Positions 43,641 through 52,071 of a DNA stretch of 64,000 bases are shown here, piece by piece. The notes beneath the pieces are model-generated. The model was given only the letters and a program-made list of their open reading frames with translations. It had not been told where the DNA came from and did not search any database. The stretch is from Massilia sp. NR 4-1 (GTDB taxonomy: Bacteria > Pseudomonadota > Gammaproteobacteria > Burkholderiales > Burkholderiaceae_D). Location of the stretch: contig NZ_CP012201.1 of assembly GCF_001191005.1 (NCBI RefSeq), forward strand, positions 2,356,001 to 2,420,000, written 5' to 3'. Numbering within the stretch: the stretch's first letter is position 1; every line of letters starts with the position of its first letter. A program made the position numbers and the translations under genes.

Positions 43641-44720
43641 ATGCTGCGCAAAAAGTTCACGCACTACTTCATCGCCTTGTTTGGCGCCCTCTTCCTGCTT
43701 TCGGCGCAAGCCGAACAGGCTGCCGCCAAGCTCGGCAATGTCACCATCCTCGCCACCGGCGGCACCATTGCCGGCAGTGGCGCCACCAGCACCACGACCG
43801 TAGGCTATACCGCCGCCACCGTCGGCGTGCAGCAGCTGATCGCCGCTGTGCCTGAACTGGCCAAGGTCGCCAACGTCAAAGGCGAACAGGTATTCCAGAT
43901 CGCCAGCGAAAGCATGACCAACGAGCACTGGCTGACCCTGGGCAAGCGCGTGAATGCGCTGCTGGCGCAGAACGACGTGGACGGCATCGTGATCACCCAC
44001 GGCACCGACACCATGGAAGAAACCGCTTACTTCCTGAACCTGGTGGTCAAGAGCAAGAAGCCCGTCGTCCTGGTGGGCGCCATGCGCCCGTCCACCGCCC
44101 TGTCGGCCGACGGTCCGATCAATCTGTACAACGCCGTGCTGCTGGCGGCCAGCCCTGAAGCGGTGGGCAAAGGCGTGATGATCGCCATGGCCGACCAGAT
44201 CCACAGCGCGCGCGATGTGAGCAAAACCAATACCTCGACCCCGGATTCCTTCAAATCCTCCGAGCTGGGCATGATCGGTTACATCCAGGGCAACAAGCCA
44301 TTCTTCTACCGCGTTTCGACCCGCAAGCACACCACCGACACCGAGTTCGACATCGCCAATCTGCAATCCCTGCCGCAAGTGGATATCGTGTACGGCTACG
44401 CCAATATGAATACCGTGGCGCTGGATGCCTTCGTCGCCAATGGCGCCAAAGGTATTATCCACGCCGGCACCGGCGACGGCAGCGTTGCCGCCAAAGTAAA
44501 ACCCGGCCTGGTCGCGGCACGCAAAAAAGGCACGCTGATCGTACGTTCGAGCCGCGTCGGCCAAGGTATCCTGGCACGCAATGGCGAAGCCAATGACGAT
44601 GAGCTCGACTTCGTGGTATCCGATACGCTGAATGCACAGAAAGCCCGCATTCTGCTGATGCTGGCGCTGACCAAAACCAATGACAGCAAAGCCATCCAGC
44701 GCATGTTCTATACCTATTAA
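43641..44720 (+). CDS. ansB: Periplasmic type II L-asparaginase
   Basis: 359 residues. Signal peptide (about 1-24; YFIALFGALFLLSAQA), then VTILATGGTIAGSG with the first catalytic Thr and VITHGTDTMEETAYFL with the second Thr-Asp pair; GAMRPSTALSADGP follows. Hydrolyses asparagine (and often glutamine) in the periplasm. ATG 43641 has GGAGA upstream and gives the signal peptide; the longer open frame upstream is not supported. Confidence 0.93.
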   Translation: MLRKKFTHYFIALFGALFLLSAQAEQAAAKLGNVTILATGGTIAGSGATSTTTVGYTAATVGVQQLIAAVPELAKVANVKGEQVFQIASESMTNEHWLTLGKRVNALLAQNDVDGIVITHGTDTMEETAYFLNLVVKSKKPVVLVGAMRPSTALSADGPINLYNAVLLAASPEAVGKGVMIAMADQIHSARDVSKTNTSTPDSFKSSELGMIGYIQGNKPFFYRVSTRKHTTDTEFDIANLQSLPQVDIVYGYANMNTVALDAFVANGAKGIIHAGTGDGSVAAKVKPGLVAARKKGTLIVRSSRVGQGILARNGEANDDELDFVVSDTLNAQKARILLMLALTKTNDSKAIQRMFYTY

Positions 44721-44740
44721 GAACTGCCCAGGCTGACATA

Positions 44741-44774
44741 AAAAAGGCTTTCCGGATATCCGGAAAGCCTTTTT
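44741..44774. terminator. Bidirectional terminator ansB / argP
   Basis: Perfect 17+17 palindrome with core GGCTTTCCGGATATCCGG, flanked by A5 on the left and T5 on the right, between convergent genes. Confidence 0.9.
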
Positions 44775-44955
44775 CTTTCTGCGCGCCGGTTCAGGACAGA
44801 TGGCCTATCTTGGCAATAAACGCCAGCATCGCCAATAAAGATGGGATGTGCGTGCTCCAAGCCAGGCTATCTAAATCCGCAATTCACAAAAGGCTACTTT
44901 TATTTCGCCGCCACGTTGCCCCGCTCTAAGTAGTTCGCGCCAGGAGCTGGCGCGA

Positions 44956-45879
44956 TTACGCCAGCTCCTGATCTGCCTCCCCGGCGTCGTCCTGGCGCAG
45001 CACGCGGCGGGCGGCGGCGATTGCCTCGGCGCTCAGCTTTTCCAGCCGCGGCGATTGCACCCGCCACGAATGCCAGTACAGATGCACGTCCAAATAACGC
45101 CCGGGTGCCAGGTCGGTTAATTTTCCCGTTTCCAGATCGCTGCCGTATTGCTGGGACGGCAGCATGCCGCTGCCTAATCCGAGACGCACGGCATTTAAAA
45201 ACGCTTCGGCCGCCGGAATATAGAGGCTTGGATAACTGCCGGGCGGCAGGCCTAAAACCTGTTGAATGAAATTCGCCTGCAGCATATCCTTGCGGTCGAA
45301 TACCACTACCGGCGCCTTGCGCGCCGCTTCCCGTTCAAAACCGGCGCTGAAATAGCGCTCGCGATAATCGGGCGTGCCCAATAAGCTGTAGCGCATAAAA
45401 CCCAAAGGCTCGACCACGCAACCGCGCATCGGCAAAGGCTGGCTAGAAATGCAGGCAATCGCCTGCCCCAATTCCAGCAGCGAATAAGTATGGTCCTGGT
45501 CGTCCAGTGTGATATCCAATAAAAGGCGCTCACGGATTAAAAACGGCGCCAATTCCGGCAATAACCAGGTCGCCAGCGTATCGTTATTCACGGCCAGCGC
45601 CACGCTTAATGGACGGCCGCCATCCTCTTCCAATTCGGCGAAAAACTCCTGTTCCAGCAAACGGCTGCGGCGCAGATATTGCAGCAGCCGCTGCCCCGGC
45701 CCGGTGGCGCGGCAGGGACGGCTGCGCACCACCAGCGGCGCGCCGATGGCCGCTTCCATGGCGCTGACGCGCTGGGAGACGGCGGACGGGGTCAGGTGCA
45801 GGCTGGCGGCAGCCTGTTCAAAGCTGCCGCTGTCGAGAACGGCAAGCAGCGCCTCGCTTTGGCGGGAATCGAGCAGCAT
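44956..45879 (-). CDS. argP: ArgP/LysG-type LysR regulator
   Basis: 307 residues. HTH in RQSEALLAVLDSGSFEQAAASLHLTPSAVSQRV, followed by the ArgP-type effector domain. ArgP proteins sense Arg/Lys and activate argO. Divergent from the exporter gene with 111 bases between, the standard arrangement. Confidence 0.9.
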   Translation of the reverse strand: MLLDSRQSEALLAVLDSGSFEQAAASLHLTPSAVSQRVSAMEAAIGAPLVVRSRPCRATGPGQRLLQYLRRSRLLEQEFFAELEEDGGRPLSVALAVNNDTLATWLLPELAPFLIRERLLLDITLDDQDHTYSLLELGQAIACISSQPLPMRGCVVEPLGFMRYSLLGTPDYRERYFSAGFEREAARKAPVVVFDRKDMLQANFIQQVLGLPPGSYPSLYIPAAEAFLNAVRLGLGSGMLPSQQYGSDLETGKLTDLAPGRYLDVHLYWHSWRVQSPRLEKLSAEAIAAARRVLRQDDAGEADQELA

Positions 45880-45990
45880 GGATGTCTTTCTTTAGAAATT
45901 TTAAGCATTCTTGACGAATATTAATTCAGCTTCATCTATGCGCGCAAGAAAGGGACAATATGCGTTTTGCATCTAAAGAAGGAGCAAATC

Positions 45991-46605
45991 ATGCTATTTG
46001 CACAAAGTTATTTGAACGGACTGGGCCTCGGGGCCAGTCTCATCATGGCCATCGGCGCCCAGAACGCCCATGTGTTACGCATGGGTATCCAGCGCTCGAA
46101 CGTGGGGGTGACCGTGGCGGCCTGCATCGTCATCGATGCCCTGCTGATCGGCCTGGGCGTGGCGGGCGCGGGCGCCCTGATCCAGGATTCCCCGCTGCTG
46201 CTGGGCCTGGCACGCTGGGGCGGCGCCGCCTTCCTGATCTGGTATGGCTTGCGCAGCTGGAAATCCCTGCTGGGCAGCCACAGCATCGACTTGAGCAGCC
46301 AAAGCGCCATGCCGACCGCGCGCAAAGCCCTGGTCAGCGTGGTCGCCCTGTCCCTGCTCAATCCCCATGTCTATCTGGACACCGTGGTCCTGCTGGGCAG
46401 CGTGGGCGGCAGCTATCCGGTGGACCAGCAGACCAGCTTCTCAGTCGGCGCCATGACCGCCTCGGTCTTGTGGTTCTGCGCCCTCGGCTTCGGCGCCGCC
46501 CGCCTCTCCAACGTCCTGCAGCGCCCCATCGTCTGGAAAATCATCGAAGGCCTGACCGGCGCCATCATGCTGGCCCTGGCTGCCAGCCTGATTCTGCGCG
46601 GCTAA
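45991..46605 (+). CDS. argO: LysE/ArgO amino-acid exporter
   Basis: 204 residues, about six membrane segments: LNGLGLGASLIMAIGAQNAHVL (LysE signature with AQN), FLIWYGLRSWKSLL, and SLLNPHVYLDTVVLLG. Exports basic amino acids. ATG 45991 has AAGGAG upstream. A TTGACG at 45911 may belong to its promoter. Ends 6 bases before the end of the ABC transporter gene on the other strand. Confidence 0.92.
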   Translation: MLFAQSYLNGLGLGASLIMAIGAQNAHVLRMGIQRSNVGVTVAACIVIDALLIGLGVAGAGALIQDSPLLLGLARWGGAAFLIWYGLRSWKSLLGSHSIDLSSQSAMPTARKALVSVVALSLLNPHVYLDTVVLLGSVGGSYPVDQQTSFSVGAMTASVLWFCALGFGAARLSNVLQRPIVWKIIEGLTGAIMLALAASLILRG

Positions 46606-46611
46606 GGCAGC

Positions 46612-48396
46612 TCAAGCCGCTTCGGCATGGGCCTCGGTGATGGTTTTATACTGCGCCAGCTGGTTTTCCATCAGATAGTGATAGAGGCCGGCCGCGTCCT
46701 GCATCAGTTCGCGGTGGCGGCCCTGCTGCGCGATACGGCCCTGCTCCAGCACCAGGATGCGGTCGGCCTTCACGATGGTCGAATAACGGTGGGCGATGAT
46801 GATGGTGGTGCGGCCCGCCATCAGCTTGTCCAGCGCATTCTGCACCTGCACTTCGCTGGCCGAATCGAGCGCGCTGGTGGCTTCGTCCAGGATCAGGATG
46901 CGCGGATTGCGCAGCAGGGCGCGGGCGATCGCCACCCGCTGTTTCTGTCCGCCCGAGAGCTGCACGCCGCGCTCGCCGACGATGGTTTCGTAGCCCTGCG
47001 GGAAAGCCTGGATGAAGTCGTGCGCGTTCGCCAGCCTGGCGGCGGCCATGACTTCGGCCAGCGAGGCTTCGCGTTCGGAGACGGCAAAGGCGATGTTCTC
47101 GTAGATCGATCCGGAAAACAGCGAAGGCTCCTGTTCGACGATGGCGATATTGTCGCGCATGGCGCTGGCATTCACCGGCGTCAATGCCGTGCCGTCGAAA
47201 GCGATGCTGCCCTGCTGGGCCTCGTAAAAGCCGAGCAGCATGCTGGCGATGGTGGACTTGCCCGCACCTGAAGCGCCGACCAGCGCAATCTTCTCGCCCG
47301 CCGCGATAGTGAAGCTGATGCCGCGCAGGGCCAGCTTGTCCGGCCGCTCCGGATAGGCGAACACCACGTCGCGGAAGGCCACATTGCCTTGCAGCGCCAG
47401 CGCCGCCACCGTCGGCGCCACCTCCTCCTGCTCGCCGATCAGCTCAAAAATCCGCTCGGTGGCGCCGATGGTGCGCATCCACTCGCTCCAGAAGTCCGTC
47501 ACCGCGCTGGCGGCATCGGTCACCATGGTCGAGTACAGGATGAAGGCGGTCAGCTCGCCGATGGTCAGCGCATCCTCCAGGATCAGTTTTGCGCCGAACC
47601 ACAGCGTCACCAGCAAACTCATATACACAAGGAAGATGGACCAGCCGCGGAAGGCGGCCATCATGCGCGTGGTCGACAGGGAAACCTTCAGCGCATCCTC
47701 GGTGGACTGGCCATAGCGCCGCGCCGCCGTCCGGCCCTGGTTGAAGGCATGCACCAGACGGATATTCGCCAGATGCTCATAGGCGGTCTTGCCGCAATCG
47801 GCCTGGCTTTGCTGCATATTGCGCGAATGCTTGCGGATGCGCTTGCCGGCCCAGTGCGACAGCAGCAGGCTGGCCGGAATGAAGAAGGCCAGCATCAGGG
47901 TCAGCGCCGGCGAAATAATCAGCAGCATGGTCACGCCGCCAATCAGGATGCACAGGCAGCGCAGGGAAATCGCCGCGCCCATGGTCAGGGTTTCGTGCAG
48001 CACCTCCACATCGGCCGTCAAGCGGTTGCTCAACTCGCCCACATTGTGGCGGTCGAAGAAGCTGATCTTCTTGCCGATCAGCGCCCCGAACAGCTGGCGC
48101 CGGATGCGCGTGACGATCATATAGCCGGTCGACTCGAACAGGTAGTAGCGCAGCGTGGTGGCAATCGCCTGCAGGATGAATACGCCCAGCATCAGCGAGC
48201 CAAGCAGGATGAACCAGGATTCGCTCTTCTTCTCGCTCATGCCGTCGATGAAGTAGGCGATGGCCTTGGGATAGGCCAATTGCACCATCACCGTCAGCAC
48301 CATGAAGAACAGGCCCAGCGCCAGCCGGCCGGCGAAGGGACGCAGCAGCTGCAGGCGTTCCAGATGGGGATTGGTTTTACGCGCGGGGGACGTCAT
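46612..48396 (-). CDS. ABC exporter of the peptide cluster (permease-ATPase fusion)
   Basis: 594 residues. Six-helix type I exporter domain (about 20-320) followed by an ATPase with Walker A GASGAGKS, signature LSGGQKQR and Walker B ILILDEATS. There is no N-terminal C39 peptidase domain, so leader removal must be done elsewhere. It begins with an ATGA overlap on the thioredoxin-like gene and is the last gene of the cluster, so it probably exports the modified peptides; a lipid-flippase-like role is the main alternative. Confidence 0.88.
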   Translation of the reverse strand: MTSPARKTNPHLERLQLLRPFAGRLALGLFFMVLTVMVQLAYPKAIAYFIDGMSEKKSESWFILLGSLMLGVFILQAIATTLRYYLFESTGYMIVTRIRRQLFGALIGKKISFFDRHNVGELSNRLTADVEVLHETLTMGAAISLRCLCILIGGVTMLLIISPALTLMLAFFIPASLLLSHWAGKRIRKHSRNMQQSQADCGKTAYEHLANIRLVHAFNQGRTAARRYGQSTEDALKVSLSTTRMMAAFRGWSIFLVYMSLLVTLWFGAKLILEDALTIGELTAFILYSTMVTDAASAVTDFWSEWMRTIGATERIFELIGEQEEVAPTVAALALQGNVAFRDVVFAYPERPDKLALRGISFTIAAGEKIALVGASGAGKSTIASMLLGFYEAQQGSIAFDGTALTPVNASAMRDNIAIVEQEPSLFSGSIYENIAFAVSEREASLAEVMAAARLANAHDFIQAFPQGYETIVGERGVQLSGGQKQRVAIARALLRNPRILILDEATSALDSASEVQVQNALDKLMAGRTTIIIAHRYSTIVKADRILVLEQGRIAQQGRHRELMQDAAGLYHYLMENQLAQYKTITEAHAEAA

Positions 48397-48971
48397 GCCG
48401 CAGCCTCCTCTTCCGTCTGCGCTTCCACTTCGGCGTCGTCCATCTGCTCGCGGAAGCTGAGCCAGTTCTCGTCGCCGATCATGCCGCCCGCTTCCAGGCT
48501 GCCGCTCTCGTTCAGGAACATATAGTAGGGCGAGGTCATGGTCGGATTCAGCACCTTGAATTCATCGGTCGAGACGCGCATGGTCACGCCGGGCAGCGCG
48601 GTGCCGCGCAGGAAGCGGCGCAAGCGCCATTTCGCTTCGCGGCTGACCAGCCAGATATCGAGCCCCGCCTCGTCGGCGCGCGCCAGCATGCGCCCGATTT
48701 CGGGCAGCTTGGATTTGCACTTTGGGCAGCCGCTGGACAGGAAGAGCAGCACCGCCGGCCGCGGCCCCGCCGTAAAGACAGCCTTCTTCCCGCCCATCAT
48801 CGGCTTGCCCCGCACTTCCGGTACGACCTCGCCCACCGGCAGCGTGAAGTCCTGGCCTTGGGCCGCCATCATATTGCGCACGGAGCTGAGCAGGCTGAAG
48901 GTAAGCTTCAGGTTCAGCGCCACGCTGAGCGCCAGGATGATCAGCACGGCATACAGCACATTCGCGTCCAT
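48393..48971 (-). CDS. Membrane-anchored thioredoxin-like protein (MauD-like)
   Basis: 192 residues. One N-terminal membrane anchor (VLYAVLIILALSVALNL), then a thioredoxin fold with SSGCPKCKSKLPEI (CPKC active site) and a cis-Pro region near TMTSPYYMF. Acidic C-terminus. Resembles MauD, which together with MauE supports disulfide formation in methylamine dehydrogenase. Here it probably oxidises or isomerises the two conserved Cys of the peptides. ATG 48971 overlaps the MauE-like stop by one base; a GTG at 48974 is possible. Confidence 0.82.
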   Translation of the reverse strand: MDANVLYAVLIILALSVALNLKLTFSLLSSVRNMMAAQGQDFTLPVGEVVPEVRGKPMMGGKKAVFTAGPRPAVLLFLSSGCPKCKSKLPEIGRMLARADEAGLDIWLVSREAKWRLRRFLRGTALPGVTMRVSTDEFKVLNPTMTSPYYMFLNESGSLEAGGMIGDENWLSFREQMDDAEVEAQTEEEAAA

Positions 48972-49504
48972 CACACATATCCTTTCGACGAATGCACCAG
49001 CAACATGGCCAGGTCATGGAATTCGATGGCGATCACGGTCAGGATCAGCGCCAGGGCGGCTGCCATCAGCAGCACAGGCCAGGCCAGGCCTGCCGCACCG
49101 GCAAAAGCCAGATAGAAAGCCGCGCTCAGGATCACCAGCACATTGCGCAGCAGGTCGAAACCCGAGACCGAACGCTCCGACTCGCCGAAGCAGCTGCATT
49201 TGACGATGCCCTCTTTCACATACTTGTAGCCGATGAAGGCGGTAAAGCAGGAAAACAGCAGCAGCGCCGCCAGCATGCCCTGGTAGCTGAAGCCGATGCC
49301 GGCCACGATCAGCAGGGCCAGTCCGGATTCCAGCCCCACCAGGGCGGGCGCCAGCCAGGCGCTCAAGCCGCGCCCCAGGCCCAGCGATTCCGTCAGATTG
49401 GTCTGGAATTGGGCAAAAGTGCGGTACTTGCCCAGCGCCGCGAAGAACAGCAGGAAAGCCAGAAAATAGCGGAATACTTCCGCGATGAAGACCGGCGCCG
49501 CCAT
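48971..49504 (-). CDS. MauE/DoxX-like membrane protein
   Basis: 177 residues, four to five membrane segments (VFRYFLAFLLFFAALGKYR, LVGLESGLALLIVAGIG, and others) and the family motif KCSCFGESE, as CxCFG in MauE. MauE is thought to work with MauD in thiol chemistry across the membrane. Its ATG overlaps the stop of the protease gene by one base (TGATG). No methylamine dehydrogenase genes are in the window, so the substrate is most likely the peptide array. Confidence 0.85.
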   Translation of the reverse strand: MAAPVFIAEVFRYFLAFLLFFAALGKYRTFAQFQTNLTESLGLGRGLSAWLAPALVGLESGLALLIVAGIGFSYQGMLAALLLFSCFTAFIGYKYVKEGIVKCSCFGESERSVSGFDLLRNVLVILSAAFYLAFAGAAGLAWPVLLMAAALALILTVIAIEFHDLAMLLVHSSKGYV

Positions 49505-50388
49505 CAGTAAGACGCCTCGGTCCAGCGCGGATGGTAGCCGCCTTCGGCGCGTTCGCGCAGCTTGACGCCATCGCGCGTAGCCATCAGGGCATCGATCCAT
49601 GGCTCGTCATCGGAGCGGTTGAGGCCCCGGCCCACGGTTTTCTGGATCAGGCGCGACACTTCCCAGGACAGCGCCTCCACTTCCGGTTCGCGCCGGATAT
49701 TCAGCCCCATGGCGGCCAGCTCGCCGCGCGTGATCGGATAGCCGTGCGAATGGAAGCCGTACATCAGCTGCTTGAGGATCTTGCGCCGCGCCTCCTCGCC
49801 CGCCAGCGGCAGCTGGAACTGGAGCAGTTCCTCGCCGATCTGCTCCAGCTCCAGCGTGGTGCGGTAGAAGGCCGTCAGCGTGGGCGGGAAGATGCTGCCG
49901 CACAGCAGGGACAGCGCCTGCATGCGCGCCTCTTCGGAGCTGACGCCGAACCAGTCCTCGCTCATGGCGCCGAACATCTTGATGTCCATGCTGGAGAACA
50001 TGCTCGCCGCTTCGTCGTCCGACACGCCGCCGTGCAGGTGCGGATCGATGGGCGAGAAGATGGCCAGGTCGCCGGCGATGATCTCGTCGGCCGCCAGCGC
50101 CAGGATGGTGCTGGACGATTCGCAGTAATACGGCACGATGAAGCTCAGGCGGTCACAGAATTCGCGCAGCAGCAAGGCGATGCGGCGCGCCGCCACCACC
50201 GCACCGCCGCGCGACTGGATCAGCACATCGAGCCGCGGCGAATGGCCCATCTCGCGGCATTGTTCGTACAGCGCGGGCAGATGTTCCATGTCCAGGCGCG
50301 AAGCGGCAAACACCAGCACCCTGCTCTGGCGGCTTTGCTCCAGCTGGCGGATCAGGGCTTGGGCGGGGAACTCTTTCAAATGCGGCAT
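49504..50388 (-). CDS. ClpP/SppA-fold serine protease (SDH proteinase-like)
   Basis: 294 residues, no signal peptide. N-terminal part has the crotonase/ClpP fold of the serine-dehydrogenase proteinase family: LDVLIQSRGGAVVAARRIALLL (oxyanion Gly loop) and a nucleophile Ser in YYCESSSTILALAADEI, followed by DLAIFSPIDPH. A helical C-terminal half follows. It lies between the ATP-grasp ligase and the MauE-like gene (13-base overlap with the ligase; AGGAGG before the ATG). Best guess is the cytoplasmic leader peptidase of the cluster; this is inferred. Confidence 0.8.
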   Translation of the reverse strand: MPHLKEFPAQALIRQLEQSRQSRVLVFAASRLDMEHLPALYEQCREMGHSPRLDVLIQSRGGAVVAARRIALLLREFCDRLSFIVPYYCESSSTILALAADEIIAGDLAIFSPIDPHLHGGVSDDEAASMFSSMDIKMFGAMSEDWFGVSSEEARMQALSLLCGSIFPPTLTAFYRTTLELEQIGEELLQFQLPLAGEEARRKILKQLMYGFHSHGYPITRGELAAMGLNIRREPEVEALSWEVSRLIQKTVGRGLNRSDDEPWIDALMATRDGVKLRERAEGGYHPRWTEASY

Positions 50389-51383
50389 GCGGCCTCCTGG
50401 CTGAGACGGTCGGCGACGGCGTCCAGCATCTTGAATTCGGGGATCAGCTGTTCCACGTACAGGAACTGGCCGCTCGGATTGTTTTCGAGGAAGACGTATT
50501 CGCCTTCGGGCGTGACGATCAGGTCGAGCGCGCTGTAGTTCAGGCCATAGCTTTGCACGAAGACCAGGCAGCGTTCCTTGATCTCGTCGGGCAGCTCGGT
50601 CGCTTCATACAGGATTTCCGCCGACATATCGCGCGAATCCACGGCCGTGCGCGGATCGTCCTGCGAATGCAGCTTGGCGGCGAAGATGCGACCGGCGATG
50701 ATGGTCACGCGCAGCTCGTACTGCTTGTGGATGTATTCCTGGAAGTGGCAAGCCACCTCGCTGACGGCATCCAGGCTTTCCATCATCTCGTCGGTGACGA
50801 TGGTGGTGGCCAGGCCGGTGGCGATGCGGTCCTCGTCGGCCACGGCTTCCGCGCCCAGCATGGGCGAGGACAGGCATTTGAATACCAGCTCGCCCTGCAC
50901 GCTCTCCTTGAACTCCCTCACCCGCTCGGGCGAGTTGGTGACGATGGAAGCGGGCACGCGGAAGCCCATCGTCATCGCGCGCTGCAGCTGCTCGCCCTTC
51001 CACATGGCGCCGCGCAGGGCCACGGGATGGCTCATCCAATAGCAATCGAGGGGATAGAGAAGGCCGAACAAGGCATGTTCGGTTTCCATTTTGGCGTAGG
51101 CGCGCTCCTGCGCCGTCAGGTCTTCGCTGGCGAAGGCGAAATCGGCGGGCTTGCGCGTCCACACGGCGCCCACCTCGGCCAGATCGATGCTGGCGCCGGT
51201 CGGCAGATGGCGGATTTCGCTGCTCATTTTACTGTGCGTGAACAGCTGGCAGATTTGATAGTCGCGGGGGAAAGCATCCAGATTGATGCGGAACACGGCG
51301 CAGTCGCGGGCCGTAAGCAAGGGAACAACCAGATCAGCATGCAGATCAAAACTATTGGTGACGATCAAAACCTTTTTTGCCAT
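50376..51383 (-). CDS. ATP-grasp ribosomal-peptide ligase (MvdC/MvdD type)
   Basis: 335 residues. N-terminal pre-ATP-grasp domain (VLIVTNSFDLHADLV, FRINLDAFPRDYQI, GAVWTRKPADF), then the ATP-grasp fold with ELVFKCLSS, QEYIHKQYELRVTIIAGRIFAAKLHSQ, ALDLIVTPEGEYVFLENNPSGQFLYVE; the Glu and Asn of FLENNPSGQ bind Mg-ATP in relatives. Microviridin/graspetide ligases of this family form side-chain ester or amide links between Ser/Thr/Lys and Asp/Glu in precursor peptides. Ten candidate precursors lie directly upstream on the same strand. Confidence 0.9.
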   Translation of the reverse strand: MAKKVLIVTNSFDLHADLVVPLLTARDCAVFRINLDAFPRDYQICQLFTHSKMSSEIRHLPTGASIDLAEVGAVWTRKPADFAFASEDLTAQERAYAKMETEHALFGLLYPLDCYWMSHPVALRGAMWKGEQLQRAMTMGFRVPASIVTNSPERVREFKESVQGELVFKCLSSPMLGAEAVADEDRIATGLATTIVTDEMMESLDAVSEVACHFQEYIHKQYELRVTIIAGRIFAAKLHSQDDPRTAVDSRDMSAEILYEATELPDEIKERCLVFVQSYGLNYSALDLIVTPEGEYVFLENNPSGQFLYVEQLIPEFKMLDAVADRLSQEAACRI

Positions 51384-51394
51384 GAATCTCTCTC

Positions 51395-51428
51395 GTGAAA
51401 GAAAGGGCCGGCCCCAGGCCAGCCCCTT
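51395..51428 (-). terminator. Attenuator hairpin between precursor array and ligase gene
   Basis: On the minus strand a 12-bp stem (AAGGGGCTGGCC / GGCCGGCCCTTT, two G-T pairs) with a 3-base loop is followed by TTTCTTTC. It sits between the last precursor and the ligase start and could let most transcripts end after the precursors. Confidence 0.65.
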
Positions 51429-51439
51429 TACTTATTCGA

Positions 51440-51628
51440 TCAGCACCACACGCCTTGGTCGCCGTCCCATGGCCATTGCATTTCACGCTCATAAGGACCG
51501 GAGCAGCCGGCGCGGGCTACGCCATCGCGCTGCTTCCACTGGGCGGCAGGCGCCGCTTGTTTTTCCTTGCTTTCCGCCAGGCGGAAGGCAAACAGTTGCT
51601 GTGCTGGTTTTTTATCGCTTTGTTTCAT
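51440..51628 (-). CDS. RiPP precursor peptide 1 (most divergent)
   Basis: 62 residues; AAGGA before the ATG. Leader QQLFAFRLAESKEK, then AQWKQRDGVARAGCSGP-YER and a Trp-rich stretch EMQWPWDGDQGVWC. Keeps both Cys, the Ser after the first Cys and the Asp of DxGhxC. Last precursor of the array, next to the ligase gene; its core departs most from the others, and the leader has R for K and S for K in the FAFKLAEKK motif. Confidence 0.88.
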   Translation of the reverse strand: MKQSDKKPAQQLFAFRLAESKEKQAAPAAQWKQRDGVARAGCSGPYEREMQWPWDGDQGVWC

Positions 51629-51655
51629 GCTTCATCCTTAAAGTAGAACATAGAA

Positions 51656-51679
51656 CAAGCCCCGCCCCGGCGGGGCTTG
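51656..51679. other. GC-rich hairpin between precursors 2 and 1
   Basis: CAAGCCCCGCC-CC-GGCGGGGCTTG, a perfect 11+11 inverted repeat. It may stop transcription partly or stabilise the upstream mRNA. Confidence 0.6.
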
Positions 51680-51689
51680 CGATCAAGAC

Positions 51690-51866
51690 TTAGGCGCAAA
51701 TAATGCCGAAGTCCGGGCTGCCGGCGCGGCTGGAAGCGCGTTCGACAGGGAAGGAGCAGCCGGCGGTGGCCACGCCATCGCGGGCTTTCCATTGGGCTTG
51801 CGGTTTGGCCTGGGCTTTTTTCTCAGCCAATTTGAAGGCAAACAGCTTGTTTGCTTGCTTTTGCAT
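51690..51866 (-). CDS. RiPP precursor peptide 2
   Basis: 58 residues from ATG 51866 (AAGGGTG upstream; a GTG three codons earlier is possible). Leader KLFAFKLAEKKAQAKPQ, core AQWKARDGVATAGCSFP-VER, ends SPDFGIICA. Almost identical to precursor 3 up to the Pro, so the pair is a recent duplication. Confidence 0.9.
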   Translation of the reverse strand: MQKQANKLFAFKLAEKKAQAKPQAQWKARDGVATAGCSFPVERASSRAGSPDFGIICA

Positions 51867-51890
51867 CTTCGTCACCCTTTATCGGATTGA

Positions 51891-52061
51891 TTAAGCGCAA
51901 GACAGCCCGTTGTCGCTGCCGAAGCGGCTGCTGGCACGCTCAGACGGGAAGGAGCAGCCGGCCGTGGCCACGCCATCGCGGGCTTTCCACTGGGCTTGCG
52001 GTTTGGCCTGGGCTTTTTTCTCGGCCAGTTTGAAAGCAAATACCTTGGTTTGAGTTTTCAT
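51891..52061 (-). CDS. RiPP precursor peptide 3
   Basis: 56 residues; AAGGAG lies before ATG 52061. Leader KVFAFKLAEKKAQAKPQ, core AQWKARDGVATAGCSFP-SER, ends GSDNGLSCA. The last 19 residues before the final Cys differ from precursor 2 while the leader is nearly the same: conserved leader, variable core, as expected for a RiPP. Confidence 0.92.
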   Translation of the reverse strand: MKTQTKVFAFKLAEKKAQAKPQAQWKARDGVATAGCSFPSERASSRFGSDNGLSCA

Positions 52062-52071
52062 AAAGCTCCTT

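Noticed and set aside
48971..49600. Longer start for the MauE-like gene
   Set aside because: The first 32 codons are Arg-rich and lie inside the protease gene; ATG 49504 forms the usual one-base overlap.
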